DNA from: Roseiarcus sp049509635
Lineage (GTDB): Bacteria; Pseudomonadota; Alphaproteobacteria; Rhizobiales; Beijerinckiaceae
Direction of reading: 5' to 3'
DNA length: 56,837 nt
Assembly (NCBI GenBank): GCA_049509635.1
Contig: JBEKZS010000033.1
Location: forward strand, 1 to 56,837
Shown: in pieces, positions 15,848 through 25,675 of the stretch
Layout: each line of letters begins with the position of its first letter
Position numbering within the stretch: position 1 is the stretch's first letter
Translations under genes and position numbers: made by a program
Notes under the pieces: model-generated
Told to the model about the DNA's origin: nothing
The model's input: the letters and a program-made list of their open reading frames with translations, nothing else
Databases searched by the model: none

Positions 15848-17149
15848 TCAATCCTTCAGCGCGACGCCCTTGGTTTCGGCCATCATCAGCACGGCCGCCA
15901 ACCCGACCAGGCTGGCGACGACGAGATACCACGCGGGCGAAACCGGGTCGCCGGTCACATGGATCAGCCAGGTCGCCACGATCTGCGCCGTGCCGCCGAA
16001 CAGCGTGACCGCGACCGCATAGGCCACGGCGAGCCCGGCGCTGCGCACCGGGCCGGGCAGGCTCTCCGGGATGATCGCGAGCGACACGCCGCTGCCGAGC
16101 GCGGCGAATAGGGCGAGGACCGCGGTCGCGGCCAGCAGGACGACGCCGCTCCTGAACGCATTGGCGAGGTAGAAGACCGGATAGGCGGCGAGCGCGAACA
16201 GGGTGAGCGGGACGATCAGCAGCGGCTTGCGCCCGATGCGGTCGGACAGCCAGCCGCCGACCAGCGCGAAAGCGAAGGTGAATATCCCCAGGACCAGGGT
16301 CGCGGCGATCGAGACCGTCGGCCCGAGATGCAGCGTGATGGTCGCGTAGGTCGTCATGTAGGCCATGATATAGGTCGAGATCGTCCCGGCACTGATCAGC
16401 GCGAGCGCAAGCAGAACAGGCCGCAAATGCTCGGTCAACAGAGAGGCGAACACCGAGCCGATGCTCTGGTGGGTCGTCGAGGCCTCGAGATCGAGGGTCT
16501 CGGGGAGCTGGAGTCGCATGAAGATGGCGACGGGAATGATGAGGATGCCGACCAGGAACGGGACCCGCCAGCCCCAGTCGCTCATCGCCTCGGGCGGGAG
16601 GCTCGCCGAAAGCGCGAGCCCGACCCCGCCGGCGAGCCCCGTCGCGAGCCCTTGGCTGGCGATCTGCCAGCTCGCATAGAGTCCGCGCTCGGCGGACGGC
16701 GAGGCCTCGAGCAGGAACGCGGTCGCCGGGCCGACCTCGCCGCCGAGCGCGAAGCCCTGGATCAGCCGAGCCAGCACGATGAGGATCGGCGCGATCGGCC
16801 CGATCGTCGCATAGGACGGCGTCAATGCGACGATCAGCATGCCGACCGCCATCAGCGCCACCGTCAGCATCATCGCCGGCTTGCGCCCCGCGCGATCAGC
16901 GTAGGCGCCGATCACGAGGCCGCCGACCGGCCGGGTGACGAAACCCACGCCGAAGGTCGCGACCGACAGCATCAGGCTGACGAACGGATTCCTGGAAGGG
17001 AAGAAATGCGCGCCGATCGCCACTGCGAAGAAGGTGTAGGCGACGAAATCGTAGAATTCGAGGACATTGCCGGCGACGGCGCCGATCACGCCCGTCCGGG
17101 AAATCGTCGTTGCCTGCGCACTCGCGCGGGTCGAGCCGATGGCGGCCAT
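15848..17149 (-). CDS. MFS transporter, metabolite:proton symporter family
   Basis: The 433-residue protein has about 12 transmembrane helices and belongs to the MHS family (ShiA, ProP, KgtP relatives) that import organic acids and amino-acid derivatives with protons. Typical features are GNVLEFYDFVAYTFFA in helix 1, the loop 2-3 motif GAYADRAGRKPAMM, and RLIQGFALGGEVGPATAFLLE in helix 4. A second GGWLSDRIGRKP motif begins the C-terminal half. The ATG at 17149 was chosen because the preceding 79 codons are Arg-rich and unlike the family. It precedes the M20 amidohydrolase gene in the same operon, suggesting an N-acyl amino acid or similar substrate. Confidence 0.9.
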   Translation of the reverse strand: MAAIGSTRASAQATTISRTGVIGAVAGNVLEFYDFVAYTFFAVAIGAHFFPSRNPFVSLMLSVATFGVGFVTRPVGGLVIGAYADRAGRKPAMMLTVALMAVGMLIVALTPSYATIGPIAPILIVLARLIQGFALGGEVGPATAFLLEASPSAERGLYASWQIASQGLATGLAGGVGLALSASLPPEAMSDWGWRVPFLVGILIIPVAIFMRLQLPETLDLEASTTHQSIGSVFASLLTEHLRPVLLALALISAGTISTYIMAYMTTYATITLHLGPTVSIAATLVLGIFTFAFALVGGWLSDRIGRKPLLIVPLTLFALAAYPVFYLANAFRSGVVLLAATAVLALFAALGSGVSLAIIPESLPGPVRSAGLAVAYAVAVTLFGGTAQIVATWLIHVTGDPVSPAWYLVVASLVGLAAVLMMAETKGVALKD

Positions 17150-17339
17150 CAGTCGCGTCCAGCGTTTCGGGGGCCAAAGCCGAATCCGCCGCCTGCGAAC
17201 CGGCCATTCGCCGATCCGCGGCGGCTCCGCGGCGGCGGCGGGCGCGATCCTGGCGTCTGGCGGCGTCTTGCGCAAGCGCGAACAGGCGGCGCGGGGCGCC
17301 CGGCCAAGGCTCGCGCGAACCGGGCGCCGCCGCCCGGGG

Positions 17340-20009
17340 TCACGCCGCCTTGTCGCGCAACGCCGCCTCGATCGCCCCCAGCGCATCCTGCGCCTTCGCG
17401 CCGTCGGGGCCGCCGGCCTGGGCCATGTCGGGCCTGCCGCCGCCGCCCTTGCCGCCGAGCGTGGCGGAGGCGACGCGCACGAGATCGACCGCGCTGAGGC
17501 GCGCGAGGAGATCGACCGACACGGCGACGACGACGCTCGCCTTCCCGTCCTCGGCGAGCGCGACGATCGCCACCACGCCGGTGCCGAGCCCCTGCATCGC
17601 CTCGTCGGCCATCGACTTCATGCTCTTCATCTCGACGCCGCTGACGACGCGGGCATAGAGCTTGACGCCGGCGACGTCGCGCACGGCTTCCGCACCCTTG
17701 GCCGCCCCGCCGCCGAGCGCGAGCTTGCGCCGCGCGTCGCTCAGTTCCCGCTCGAGCTTGCGGCGCTCTTCGATCAGCGCGACGAGCCGCTCGCCCGCCT
17801 CGTCGACCGGGGCGCGCAGCGCGAGCGCGACGTCGGCGAGCGCGCGCGCCTCCTCGTTGAGCCGTTTTCGCGCGCCCTCGCGCGTGCGCGCCTCGATGCG
17901 GCGGACCCCGGCGGCGACCGCGCTCTCGCCGGTGATCGAGACGAGGCCGATGTCGCCGGTGCGCGAAACATGCGTGCCGCCGCACAGTTCGACGGAATAG
18001 GGCCGGGAGGCGTTGTCGCCGCCCTCGATCGTTCCCATCGAGACGACGCGCACCTCGTCGCCGTATTTCTCGCCGAACAGCGCTCTCGCGCCCGAAGCGC
18101 GCGCCTCGTCGACGCCCATCAGCCGGGTGATCACCGGCTCGTTCTGCAGGATGACGCGGTTGGCGATGTCCTCGACTTCGGCGAGTTCGGCCGGCGTGAC
18201 CGGCTTGGGATGGGCGATATCGAAGCGCAGGCGGTCGGGCGCGACCAGCGACCCCTTCTGCGCGACATGGTCGCCGAGCACCATCCGCAGCGCCTCGTGC
18301 AGCAAATGGGTCGCCGAATGATTGGCGCGGATCGCGAGCCGACGCTGGTGGTCGACCTTCAGCTCCAGCGCCGAGCCGATCCTCAGCGTCCCCTCCTCGA
18401 CGACGACGTCATGGACGAAGAGATCGCCGAGCTTCTTGCGGGTGTCGGTCACCCGCAGCCGCACGCCGGCGCCCAGCATCGCGCCGGCGTCGCCGACCTG
18501 GCCGCCCGATTCGCCGTAGAACGGCGTCTGGTTGAGAATCAGCGCGCCCTTCTCGCCCGCCTGGAGCGCTTCGACCTCGGCGCCGTCCTTGAGGATCGCC
18601 AGCGCGATCCCCTCGGCCGCCTCGGTTTCGTAGCCGAGGAATTCGGTCGCGCCCAGCCGCTCCCTGAGCCCGAACCAGATCGTCTCGGTCGCCGCCTCGC
18701 CCGAACCGGACCAGGCCTTGCGCGCCTCGGCGCGCTGGCGCTCCATCGCCGCGTTGAACCCTTCGGTGTCGACCGCCAGTCCGCGCGCGCGAAGGGCATC
18801 CTGGGTCAGGTCGAGCGGGAAGCCGAACGTGTCGTAGAGCTTGAACGCGACCTCGCCCGGCAGGCTGCCGCCCTGCCCCAGATCGCGCGTCTCGTCCTCG
18901 AGGATCGAAAGGCCGCGCGCGAGCGTCGCGCGAAACCGGGTCTCCTCGAGCCTCAGCGTCTCGGCGATCAGCGCCTCGGCCCGCACGAGCTCGGGATAGG
19001 CCTGGCCCATCTCGCGCACCAGCGCGGGCACGAGCCGCCACATCAGCGGATCGCGCGCGCCGATCAATTGGGCGTGGCGCATCGCGCGCCGCATGATCCG
19101 GCGCAGGACATAGCCGCGCCCCTCGTTGGACGGCAGCACGCCATCGGCGACGAGGAAGGAGGAGGCGCGCAGATGGTCGGCGATCACCCGATGCGAGACC
19201 TTGTGGGGCCCGTCGGCGTCGACCCCCGAGGCGTCGGCGCTGGCGCGGATCAGCGCGCGCATGAGGTCGATTTCGTAGTTGTCATGCGTGCCCTGCAGCA
19301 CCGCGGAAATGCGCTCGAGCCCCATGCCGGTGTCGATCGAGGGCCGCGGCAGGCCGATCCGCTCGCCGCCCGGCAGCGTCTCGTATTGCATGAACACGAG
19401 GTTCCAGATCTCGATGAAGCGGTCGCCGTCGGCCTCGGCCGAGCCGGGCGGGCCGCCCGGAATGTGGTCGCCGTGATCGTAGAAAATCTCGGAGCACGGC
19501 CCGCACGGACCGGTGTCGCCCATCGCCCAGAAATTATCCGAGGTCGGGATGCGGATGATGCGCGAGTCCGGCAGCCCGGCGATCTTCTTCCAGAGATCGT
19601 AGGCCTCGTCGTCGTCGTAATAGACCGTCACGGTGAGACGGTCTTTCGGGAGACCGAATTCCTTCGTGATGAGGGTCCAGGCGAGCTCGATCGCGAGCGG
19701 CTTGAAATAGTCGCCGAACGAGAAATTGCCGAGCATTTCGAAGAAGGTGTGGTGGCGCGCGGTATAGCCGACATTGTCGAGGTCATTGTGCTTGCCGCCC
19801 GCCCGCACGCATTTCTGCGAGGTCGTCGCGCGCTGGTAGGGGCGTTTCTCGACGCCGGTGAAGACGTTCTTGAACTGCACCATTCCGGCGTTGGTGAACA
19901 TCAGCGTCGGATCGTTGCGCGGGACGAGCGAACTCGAGGGCACGATCTCGTGGCCGTTCTTCGCGAAATATTGCAGGAAATGCGATCGGATCTCGTTGAC
20001 GCCGCTCAT
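17340..20009 (-). CDS. alaS: Alanyl-tRNA synthetase
   Basis: The 889-residue class II synthetase charges tRNA-Ala. Domains run in the standard order: catalytic domain (1-240) with TNAGMVQFKNVFTG and GDTGPCGPCSEIFYDHG, tRNA-recognition helices (240-460), editing domain (550-700) with the zinc-site HSATH (His564, His568) and CGGTH (Cys676, His680), and the C-terminal DHHA1-like domain rich in glycine (GGKGGGGRPDMAQAGG). All zinc ligands expected for mischarged Ser-tRNA clearance are present. Length is normal for the family. It stands 190 bases upstream of the MFS gene on the same strand and is divergent from the patatin gene. Confidence 0.98.
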   Translation of the reverse strand: MSGVNEIRSHFLQYFAKNGHEIVPSSSLVPRNDPTLMFTNAGMVQFKNVFTGVEKRPYQRATTSQKCVRAGGKHNDLDNVGYTARHHTFFEMLGNFSFGDYFKPLAIELAWTLITKEFGLPKDRLTVTVYYDDDEAYDLWKKIAGLPDSRIIRIPTSDNFWAMGDTGPCGPCSEIFYDHGDHIPGGPPGSAEADGDRFIEIWNLVFMQYETLPGGERIGLPRPSIDTGMGLERISAVLQGTHDNYEIDLMRALIRASADASGVDADGPHKVSHRVIADHLRASSFLVADGVLPSNEGRGYVLRRIMRRAMRHAQLIGARDPLMWRLVPALVREMGQAYPELVRAEALIAETLRLEETRFRATLARGLSILEDETRDLGQGGSLPGEVAFKLYDTFGFPLDLTQDALRARGLAVDTEGFNAAMERQRAEARKAWSGSGEAATETIWFGLRERLGATEFLGYETEAAEGIALAILKDGAEVEALQAGEKGALILNQTPFYGESGGQVGDAGAMLGAGVRLRVTDTRKKLGDLFVHDVVVEEGTLRIGSALELKVDHQRRLAIRANHSATHLLHEALRMVLGDHVAQKGSLVAPDRLRFDIAHPKPVTPAELAEVEDIANRVILQNEPVITRLMGVDEARASGARALFGEKYGDEVRVVSMGTIEGGDNASRPYSVELCGGTHVSRTGDIGLVSITGESAVAAGVRRIEARTREGARKRLNEEARALADVALALRAPVDEAGERLVALIEERRKLERELSDARRKLALGGGAAKGAEAVRDVAGVKLYARVVSGVEMKSMKSMADEAMQGLGTGVVAIVALAEDGKASVVVAVSVDLLARLSAVDLVRVASATLGGKGGGGRPDMAQAGGPDGAKAQDALGAIEAALRDKAA

Positions 20010-20328
20010 GAACCCTCGCTTCCCGCGCCCGAATCCCTTCTACAGCATGAAATGCGGCGAGTGGAAGCAGCGGCGGTCGGAGCCACGACAGGCGGGCCGC
20101 TCGTTCATCGAGGCGGAATGATCGATCATCGGTTCGGGCGCAACGCGCGCGGGATGGCTTGGCTGGCGCTCCGGCGGACCCGCAAAGGCGCCTCCGCCCG
20201 GCGTCTCGGATGCGCCTGCGCCGGGTCCGGTCGAGGGCTCGCGGACATCCGGCCCGCGCTGGTCGCCGATTGGCGGATTCGCGCGGCCGCGTTATCTTCG
20301 CCGATCCGGATTGACTGGAGAGGTCGAG
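20010..20328. other. Divergent spacer between alaS and the patatin gene
   Basis: The 319-base spacer holds the 5' regions of both genes. One promoter candidate for the patatin gene was found (20270-20297); no firm promoter for alaS and no other feature was recognised. Confidence 0.4.
20270..20297 (+). promoter_or_regulatory. Candidate promoter of the patatin gene
   Basis: TTGGCG (20270-20275) and TTATCT (20292-20297) are 16 bases apart and lie about 30 bases before the ATG, with GGAGAGG in between as the ribosome-binding site. Confidence 0.4.
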
Positions 20329-21417
20329 ATGGCGCAGCCGGCACGCTCGGCGTTGGTTCTGCAGGGAGGCGGCGCGCTCGGCGCCTATGAGCTCGGCGCC
20401 GCGCGGCGCCTCTATGCGGACGATGGCTTTGCGCCCGACCTGATCGCCGGGGTGTCGATCGGCGCGATCACCGCGGTGCTCCTGGCGCGTCCGGCGGCGG
20501 GATTGACGCCGCTGCGGGCGCTGGAGAAGTTCTGGGATCAGGTCACCGTGTCCGGATGGTTCCTGCCGCCTCCGCTGCGGCCCTATGCCTCCGTGCTCGG
20601 CAACCCCGGCTTCTTCGCGCCGAGGCTCGACGTCATCGATCTCTCGAACTGGACCAGTCTCTACGACGTCGGCCCGCTCCGCCGCACCCTGGCTTCGCTC
20701 GTCGACCTCGAGGCCCTCGCCGATCCCGGCGCCGAGCCGCGGCTGCTGGTGACGGCGACCGACGTCGCGGCGGGCGAGATCGCCTATTTCCGCAGCGACG
20801 CCCAGCCGCTGTCGCTCGACCACATCGTCGCCAGCGGCAGCCTGCCGCCCTCGTTCGCGATGACCGAGATCGGCGACAGGCGCTACTGGGACGGCGGCCT
20901 GTTCGACAACACGCCGCTCGGCGCCGTCCTCGACGCGCTGCCTGGCGGTCCCGGCGCGGATCTGGCGATCTATGTGGTCAACCTGTTTCCCAACAGGGCG
21001 CCGCTTCCGCGCAACATGGCCGAGGTCGCCGAGCGCATGCTGAACTTGCAGTTCGCCAACAAGACGGCCGAGGACGTGAAGCTTCTCGCGCGTTTCGACG
21101 AGGTCGCCCGCCTCATGGAGGCGCTCGAAACCCTGCCGGCGGATCACCCGGTCAAGGCGAGCGAAGGCTACCGGGCGGTGCTGCGGCAACGCTATGTCGC
21201 CGTCCCGCGCATCGTCGCGATCACGCGGCCGGAACAGGCCGGCGGCTTCGACGGCAATGATTTCTCGCCCGCCGCGATCGCCGAGCGCGCGGCCGAGGGT
21301 TGGGCGCAGACCGAGAAGGCGCTGGCGGAGGCGCGGGACGCGCCGCGCGCGGGGGGCGGGGCGATGGCGCGGAAGCCGGCTGCCGCGACCGTTTCGCGCG
21401 GCGGGGGGAACGGCTGA
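20329..21417 (+). CDS. Patatin-like phospholipase / acyl hydrolase
   Basis: The 362-residue protein has the patatin signature: oxyanion-hole loop LQGGGALGAYELG (11-23), nucleophile elbow GVSIG (Ser43) and catalytic Asp188 in WDGGLFDN. Such enzymes use a Ser-Asp dyad to release fatty acids from phospholipids. The C-terminal part contains the family's DUF3734-like region (NLQFANKTAEDV, DFSPAAIAERAAEGW) often seen with polyhydroxybutyrate-related or membrane-lipid patatins. No signal peptide is present, so it is probably cytoplasmic. The ATG at 20329 follows GGAGAGG; an in-frame start six codons earlier is less well placed. It converges with the TRAP permease gene. Confidence 0.9.
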   Translation: MAQPARSALVLQGGGALGAYELGAARRLYADDGFAPDLIAGVSIGAITAVLLARPAAGLTPLRALEKFWDQVTVSGWFLPPPLRPYASVLGNPGFFAPRLDVIDLSNWTSLYDVGPLRRTLASLVDLEALADPGAEPRLLVTATDVAAGEIAYFRSDAQPLSLDHIVASGSLPPSFAMTEIGDRRYWDGGLFDNTPLGAVLDALPGGPGADLAIYVVNLFPNRAPLPRNMAEVAERMLNLQFANKTAEDVKLLARFDEVARLMEALETLPADHPVKASEGYRAVLRQRYVAVPRIVAITRPEQAGGFDGNDFSPAAIAERAAEGWAQTEKALAEARDAPRAGGGAMARKPAAATVSRGGGNG

Positions 21418-21477
21418 TCTCGCCGTCGGGTGGCCGCGACTGCCCGCCACGCGTCCGCCGGCGGCGCCAACGGCCGC

Positions 21478-22776
21478 TCACATGTGGGCCGGCAGAAAAG
21501 TCGCGATGGCCGGAAACGCGATGAGGATCGCCAGCCGGATCAGGTCGGTGACGACGAACGGCGCGACGCCGGCGAAGATGACGCCCATGCCGATGTCGCG
21601 CACGACGCTCTTGATCACGAACACGTTCATCCCGACCGGGGGATGGATGAGGCCGAGTTCCACGGTCATGACCACGATGACGCCGAACCAGACGGGATCG
21701 AAGCCGAGCGCGAGGATGACCGGGAAGACGATGGGGACGGTGAGTATGACCATCGCCATCGCGTCCATCACGCAACCCAGCGCCAGATACATCAGCAGGA
21801 TCAGCAGCAGCACGCCGTAGCGGCCGAGGCCGAGCCCGGTGAGGAAGGCGGTCACGTGCTGCGGCGTCTGCGTCACGGTCAGGAAATAGCCGAACAGCAG
21901 CGCGCCGATGAGGATGCTGAAGATCGCCGCCGAGGTGCGCAGCGCGCGCGTGAGGCATTCCATCAGCTGCGCCGGGGTCAGCCGGCGGCGGGCGACGGCG
22001 ATGAGGAAGGCGCCGCCCGCCCCCATCGCGGCCGCCTCGGTCGGCGTGAACATGCCGCCGTAGAGGCCGCCGACCATGAACAGGAACAGCAGCGTGATCG
22101 CCCAGACGCCGCGGATCGCCAGTGCGAGTTCGCCCCAGCCGTGAAGCACGCCGGGCGGCAGGAAATGCGGCCTGACGAGGGCGATGACCGAGATCGTCGC
22201 GATATACATGAGGATCGCCAGCACGCCGGGCAGCAGGCCGGCGACATAGAGCTTGCCGACATCCTGCTGGGTGATGAGGCTGTAGACGGCGAGCGCCAGC
22301 GAGGGCGGCAGGATCGAGCCCAGCGTGCCGCCGGCGGCGATCACGCCGGCCGAAAAGCTCTGGGGATAATGGTGACGACGCATTTCCGGATAAGCGACCG
22401 CCGAGAAGGTCGCGGCGGTGGCGACCGACGATCCGGAAACGGCGGCGAATCCCGCGCAGGCCGCGATCGTCGCCATGCCGAGCCCGCCGCGAAAGCGCCC
22501 GAGCACGGAATTGGCGGCGCGAAACAATTCGGTGCTCATGCCCGACACGTTCGCGATCGCCCCCATCAGCAGGAACAGGGGAATGACTGCGAAACCGGCG
22601 TCGGTCGCGGTGCGGATCGGCGACAGCGCGAGCAGGCGAAACGCCGGGCCCCAGCCGCCGAGGACCCCGAATCCCGTTACGCCGACCGCCGCCATCGCCA
22701 GCCCGATCGGAATTCGCAGCAGCATGAGGCCGAACAGGACGGCGAAGCCCAGCGCCGCGATCAGCCCCGGATCCAA
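21478..22776 (-). CDS. dctM: TRAP transporter large permease (DctM type)
   Basis: The 432-residue protein has about 12 hydrophobic segments and is the ion-coupled transport subunit of a TRAP system. Recognisable DctM patterns are LLRIPIGLAMAAVG near the start, ATAATFSAVAYPEMRRHHYPQSFSAGVIAAGGTLGSILPPS in the first half (substrate/sodium region), PTEAAAMGAGGAF and GCVMDAMAMVILTVPIVFPV in the second half. It is the last gene of a cupin-dctP-dctQ-dctM unit and follows dctQ by 10 bases. Solute is unknown, most likely a carboxylate. Confidence 0.93.
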   Translation of the reverse strand: MDPGLIAALGFAVLFGLMLLRIPIGLAMAAVGVTGFGVLGGWGPAFRLLALSPIRTATDAGFAVIPLFLLMGAIANVSGMSTELFRAANSVLGRFRGGLGMATIAACAGFAAVSGSSVATAATFSAVAYPEMRRHHYPQSFSAGVIAAGGTLGSILPPSLALAVYSLITQQDVGKLYVAGLLPGVLAILMYIATISVIALVRPHFLPPGVLHGWGELALAIRGVWAITLLFLFMVGGLYGGMFTPTEAAAMGAGGAFLIAVARRRLTPAQLMECLTRALRTSAAIFSILIGALLFGYFLTVTQTPQHVTAFLTGLGLGRYGVLLLILLMYLALGCVMDAMAMVILTVPIVFPVILALGFDPVWFGVIVVMTVELGLIHPPVGMNVFVIKSVVRDIGMGVIFAGVAPFVVTDLIRLAILIAFPAIATFLPAHM

Positions 22777-22786
22777 CCGCGCCCCC

Positions 22787-23305
22787 TCAATGCGAGGGGA
22801 TTGCAGTGGCGGCGTCCCTCGCGACCGGTCGGGTCAGCTGGTCGACGAGGCGCAGGATCACCAGCAGGACCGAGACCGCGAGTCCCGCCCAGGCCAACGC
22901 ATAGAACGGCCAGATCGGCAGGCTGAGATCATAGGTGGTCTCGCCGCTCGCCCTGGTCCCGATCACCTTGACCGCCATAGCCCCGGCGAACGCCGCCATG
23001 CACAGGAGGGTGAACAGGCTCGACAGCACGTCGAGCGCGCGCCTGCCGCCGGGCGGCAGGGCGCCCCACACGAGGTCGACGGTGATGTGCTCGCCGCGAA
23101 ACCCGGTCATGGCTATGCCCCAGAAGGTCACGATTCCGAGCAGATTGCGGCTGATGTCATAGCTGTCCGGGATGCCGACGCTGAACGCCCACCGCAGCGC
23201 CACCGTCGCGAAGGTCAGCGCGGTCACCAGCCCGAGGAACAGGCCGGCGACCCGCTCGGCGGCGGCGGCGAAGCGATTGGCCCGGCGCAGGTCGAGCCCG
23301 GTCAA
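22787..23305 (-). CDS. dctQ: TRAP transporter small permease (DctQ type)
   Basis: The 172-residue protein has four transmembrane helices typical of the small TRAP subunit, with the conserved-like FWGIAMTGFRGEHITVDLVW after helix 2 (R-x-x-x-H-I-x-V-D pattern). The likely TTG start overlaps the TGA of dctP in a TTGA arrangement, pointing to coupled translation; the frame is open further upstream into dctP but reads as Arg-rich noise. It works as a complex with DctM and receives solute from DctP. Confidence 0.88.
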   Translation of the reverse strand: MTGLDLRRANRFAAAAERVAGLFLGLVTALTFATVALRWAFSVGIPDSYDISRNLLGIVTFWGIAMTGFRGEHITVDLVWGALPPGGRRALDVLSSLFTLLCMAAFAGAMAVKVIGTRASGETTYDLSLPIWPFYALAWAGLAVSVLLVILRLVDQLTRPVARDAATAIPSH

Positions 23306-24342
23306 TGTTCGGCCGCGTGGTTCTTGGCGACCGATTCGGCGAAGGCGAGGCCGATCGCATCGGGATTGCCGCCGGCCCGCTTCACCCCCGCCGCCCAGCT
23401 CTCGCGCAGCGGCGCGGCCGCCTCGCGCCATTGGGCGAGCTGCGACGGCGTCAGCGCGACGACCTCGCGCCCGGGCTCGGCGCGGATCGCGCCGCGACCG
23501 GCGGATTCGAAGTCGGCCCAGGGAGCGGCGAAGCGCACCGCCCATTGGCTCGTGCAATGGGCGTCGACGACCTCCCGCTGGCCCGGCGACATGGCTTCAT
23601 ATTTGTCCTTGTTGAGCACCCACACGAAAGTGGACGCGTAGATGGGCGCGTCGATGGCGTATTTGATCGCCTTGTCGATGCCGAACAGCACGGTGGAGCC
23701 CCAGGGAAAGAAAATCCCGTCGGCGACGCCCCGCTCCAGGAGGTCGCGCGCCTGCGGCGCCGAGGCCTGCACGTTGTTGCCGCCCAGCAGCGTGACCAAT
23801 CCCCCGGTCGTGGCGTTGGCGGGGCGGATCTTGAGGCCCTTGAGGTCGCCCGGCAGGGCGACGCGGGTCTTGGAAAACAGCGTGCCGGGGTCCTGGACGA
23901 AGGCGAAGCAAAAATGCACGTCCTTCATCTCGCGCGCGGCATATTGCCGATACCAGCCGTCGACCGCCGCCGTGCCGGCCTTCCCGTCGCTGTAGTTGAA
24001 CGGCAGGTCCGACAGGCCGATGACCGGAAACCGCCCCGGCTGATAGCCCGGACTGACGAAGGTCGCGTCGGCGATGCCGTCGCGCGCCATGTCGTAATGG
24101 TCGAGCGCCTTGCCGAGCTGCTCGGCGGGGAAGATCGTCGCGGTGACGGTTCCGCCGGACTGCGCCGCGATGTCCGCCGCCCAGGCCTCGATCGCCGCGT
24201 GCAGCGGATGCGACGGCGGCAGCCAGTGCGACAGCTTCATCTGCACCGGCGCGTCGGCGGCTTCCGCCGCCGCGGGTAACGCCATCGCGATTGCCGCGAT
24301 CGCCAAGAACCGAACCCCACGCAACGCCATGCCTCGGCCCAT
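23302..24342 (-). CDS. dctP: TRAP transporter solute-binding protein (DctP type)
   Basis: The 346-residue periplasmic protein begins with a signal peptide (MGRGMALRGVRFLAIAAIAMALPAAAEA) and then the DctP fold starting VQMKLSHWLPPSHPLH. The conserved arginine that binds carboxylates is expected in the LKGLKIRPANATTGGLVTLLG segment, where R is present. A central FPWGSTVLFGIDKAIKYAIDAPIY segment fits the C4-dicarboxylate/TAXI-unrelated DctP family. The start at 24342 has GGGAGG eight bases upstream. The upstream neighbour is a cupin protein gene, which may act on the imported solute. Confidence 0.92.
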   Translation of the reverse strand: MGRGMALRGVRFLAIAAIAMALPAAAEAADAPVQMKLSHWLPPSHPLHAAIEAWAADIAAQSGGTVTATIFPAEQLGKALDHYDMARDGIADATFVSPGYQPGRFPVIGLSDLPFNYSDGKAGTAAVDGWYRQYAAREMKDVHFCFAFVQDPGTLFSKTRVALPGDLKGLKIRPANATTGGLVTLLGGNNVQASAPQARDLLERGVADGIFFPWGSTVLFGIDKAIKYAIDAPIYASTFVWVLNKDKYEAMSPGQREVVDAHCTSQWAVRFAAPWADFESAGRGAIRAEPGREVVALTPSQLAQWREAAAPLRESWAAGVKRAGGNPDAIGLAFAESVAKNHAAEH

Positions 24343-24418
24343 CGCCCCGTTCCTCCCACGCGCCTCAATCCCGTCGGGCGCCCCGAACGGCCGCGGCGTT
24401 GGCCCCGGCGCGCCGGAT

Positions 24419-25270
24419 TCAGGCGGCGATCGTCGCACTCTTTTTGCGCGCTGCGATCCGCGGCAATTGCATCAGCAGCAGGGTCGTCGCCGTCTCCGCG
24501 CAGAATCGGGCGGCCGCGCCGGATTCGATCTCGAGGCTCGCCTGCTCGGCGACCGCCTCGCCGCCGATCGTCCCGGCGCCCGCGACGACGAACGCCACGG
24601 CGGGCCCGTCGAGTTCTTGCGCCGCGCCCGGCTCGAGCCGCAGCAGGCTCGCCGCGGCGCCCCCCTCGAAGGCGCCGAAATTCTTGACCTCTACGCCCGG
24701 CGCCAGGTCCCGCCAGGGGAGATCGGCGTCGGCGACCAGGACCGGCGCCGGCGTCAGCGGTTCGGGATAGGCGAGGACGCGGCCGTTGTGGTGCTCCCAC
24801 GCCGCCTCGTAGGCGTCCTGCCGCGCGCGGCCGGGCTGTCCCTCGGCGCGGTGGAAGACGCCGGCGCGGAATTCCCCCTGCCGGCTCAGTTGGGCGACGC
24901 TGCGCTGCAGATCGTCCTCGCTCATATAGCCGCTGCCGCTCGGGCCGCCGAACTGGAGGACCAGCACCAGCGCCGGGCCGGACGCCGATTGCGGACCGTA
25001 GAAGGCGCCTTCGGGAAAATAGCCGAGCGTCCCCGGCGCCATGGCGCCGTCGCGGCCGAAATCGCTGACGCCTTCGAGCTGAAAACGGAACTGCTCGAAA
25101 TTGTGCCGGTGCCGCGGCGAGACGAAATTTTCGTAGGTGCGCGACAGCATCAGGCCGAAGTTTCCGGGCGTCCCGGAAGCGCCCTCGACCAGCCGTTTGT
25201 AGCGGAAGGTTCCGCCGCGCGGATTGTTGCGCTCGGCAAATTCCATCCTGCCGCCATGGACGATGTTCAT
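24419..25270 (-). CDS. Bicupin-like protein of the TRAP operon
   Basis: The 283-residue protein carries two cupin-like halves. The first (about 40-125) contains SPRHRHNFEQFRFQLEG...APGTLGYFPEGAFYGPQ, with the HxH and Glu ligand pattern of a metal-binding cupin. The second half (about 195-275) contains VKNFGAFEGGAAASLLRLEPGA and ALELESGAAA-like strands but lacks the histidines, so it is probably structural. Its ATG (25270) begins the minus-strand unit that continues with dctP after 76 bases. Substrate and reaction are unknown; a dioxygenase, isomerase or lyase acting on the TRAP solute is possible. No regulatory gene is adjacent. Confidence 0.7.
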   Translation of the reverse strand: MNIVHGGRMEFAERNNPRGGTFRYKRLVEGASGTPGNFGLMLSRTYENFVSPRHRHNFEQFRFQLEGVSDFGRDGAMAPGTLGYFPEGAFYGPQSASGPALVLVLQFGGPSGSGYMSEDDLQRSVAQLSRQGEFRAGVFHRAEGQPGRARQDAYEAAWEHHNGRVLAYPEPLTPAPVLVADADLPWRDLAPGVEVKNFGAFEGGAAASLLRLEPGAAQELDGPAVAFVVAGAGTIGGEAVAEQASLEIESGAAARFCAETATTLLLMQLPRIAARKKSATIAA

Positions 25271-25675
25271 TCGCCCCCCTCGCCGCCCGACTCTTGGCCC
25301 GATCAGCCTGTCCGGCCCGGTCCGGAGCCGGCGGGGCCGCAGGCGAGCGGACGCCGATGTTCATTGCGCGCGACGCGCAATACAACCTAGCCGTTCGGGC
25401 TGGTCAAGGGCTATATGGGCCGCCCGGCCGGCGACCGGAGCGCCGGCGCGCGCGGCCTGCCGCTCGAAAATCTGGCCGATATCGAGGCAGCGGTCTCCCG
25501 CGATGCCGGGCTGTCCGGGGAAAAATCCAGAATATTTCCAAGCGATTGGTGTTGTTGCGGTTGGAACCTCCGTCGCCCATCGAGACTGGGCGGAACAGGC
25601 TCGGGAGGGGCGCGCGGGGCGATGCGTCGGTTGCCGCCGCCGATGCGTCTGTAAAACAGAAATATGAGAATGTTA

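Noticed and set aside
17067..20390. 1,107-codon open frame on the plus strand opposite alaS
   Set aside because: It is the antisense of alaS and the MFS gene; the composition (Arg, Ala, His, Asp) follows the GC-rich codons of the true genes and has no domain. Similar antisense frames opposite icd, the coiled-coil gene and the S10 peptidase were dropped for the same reason.
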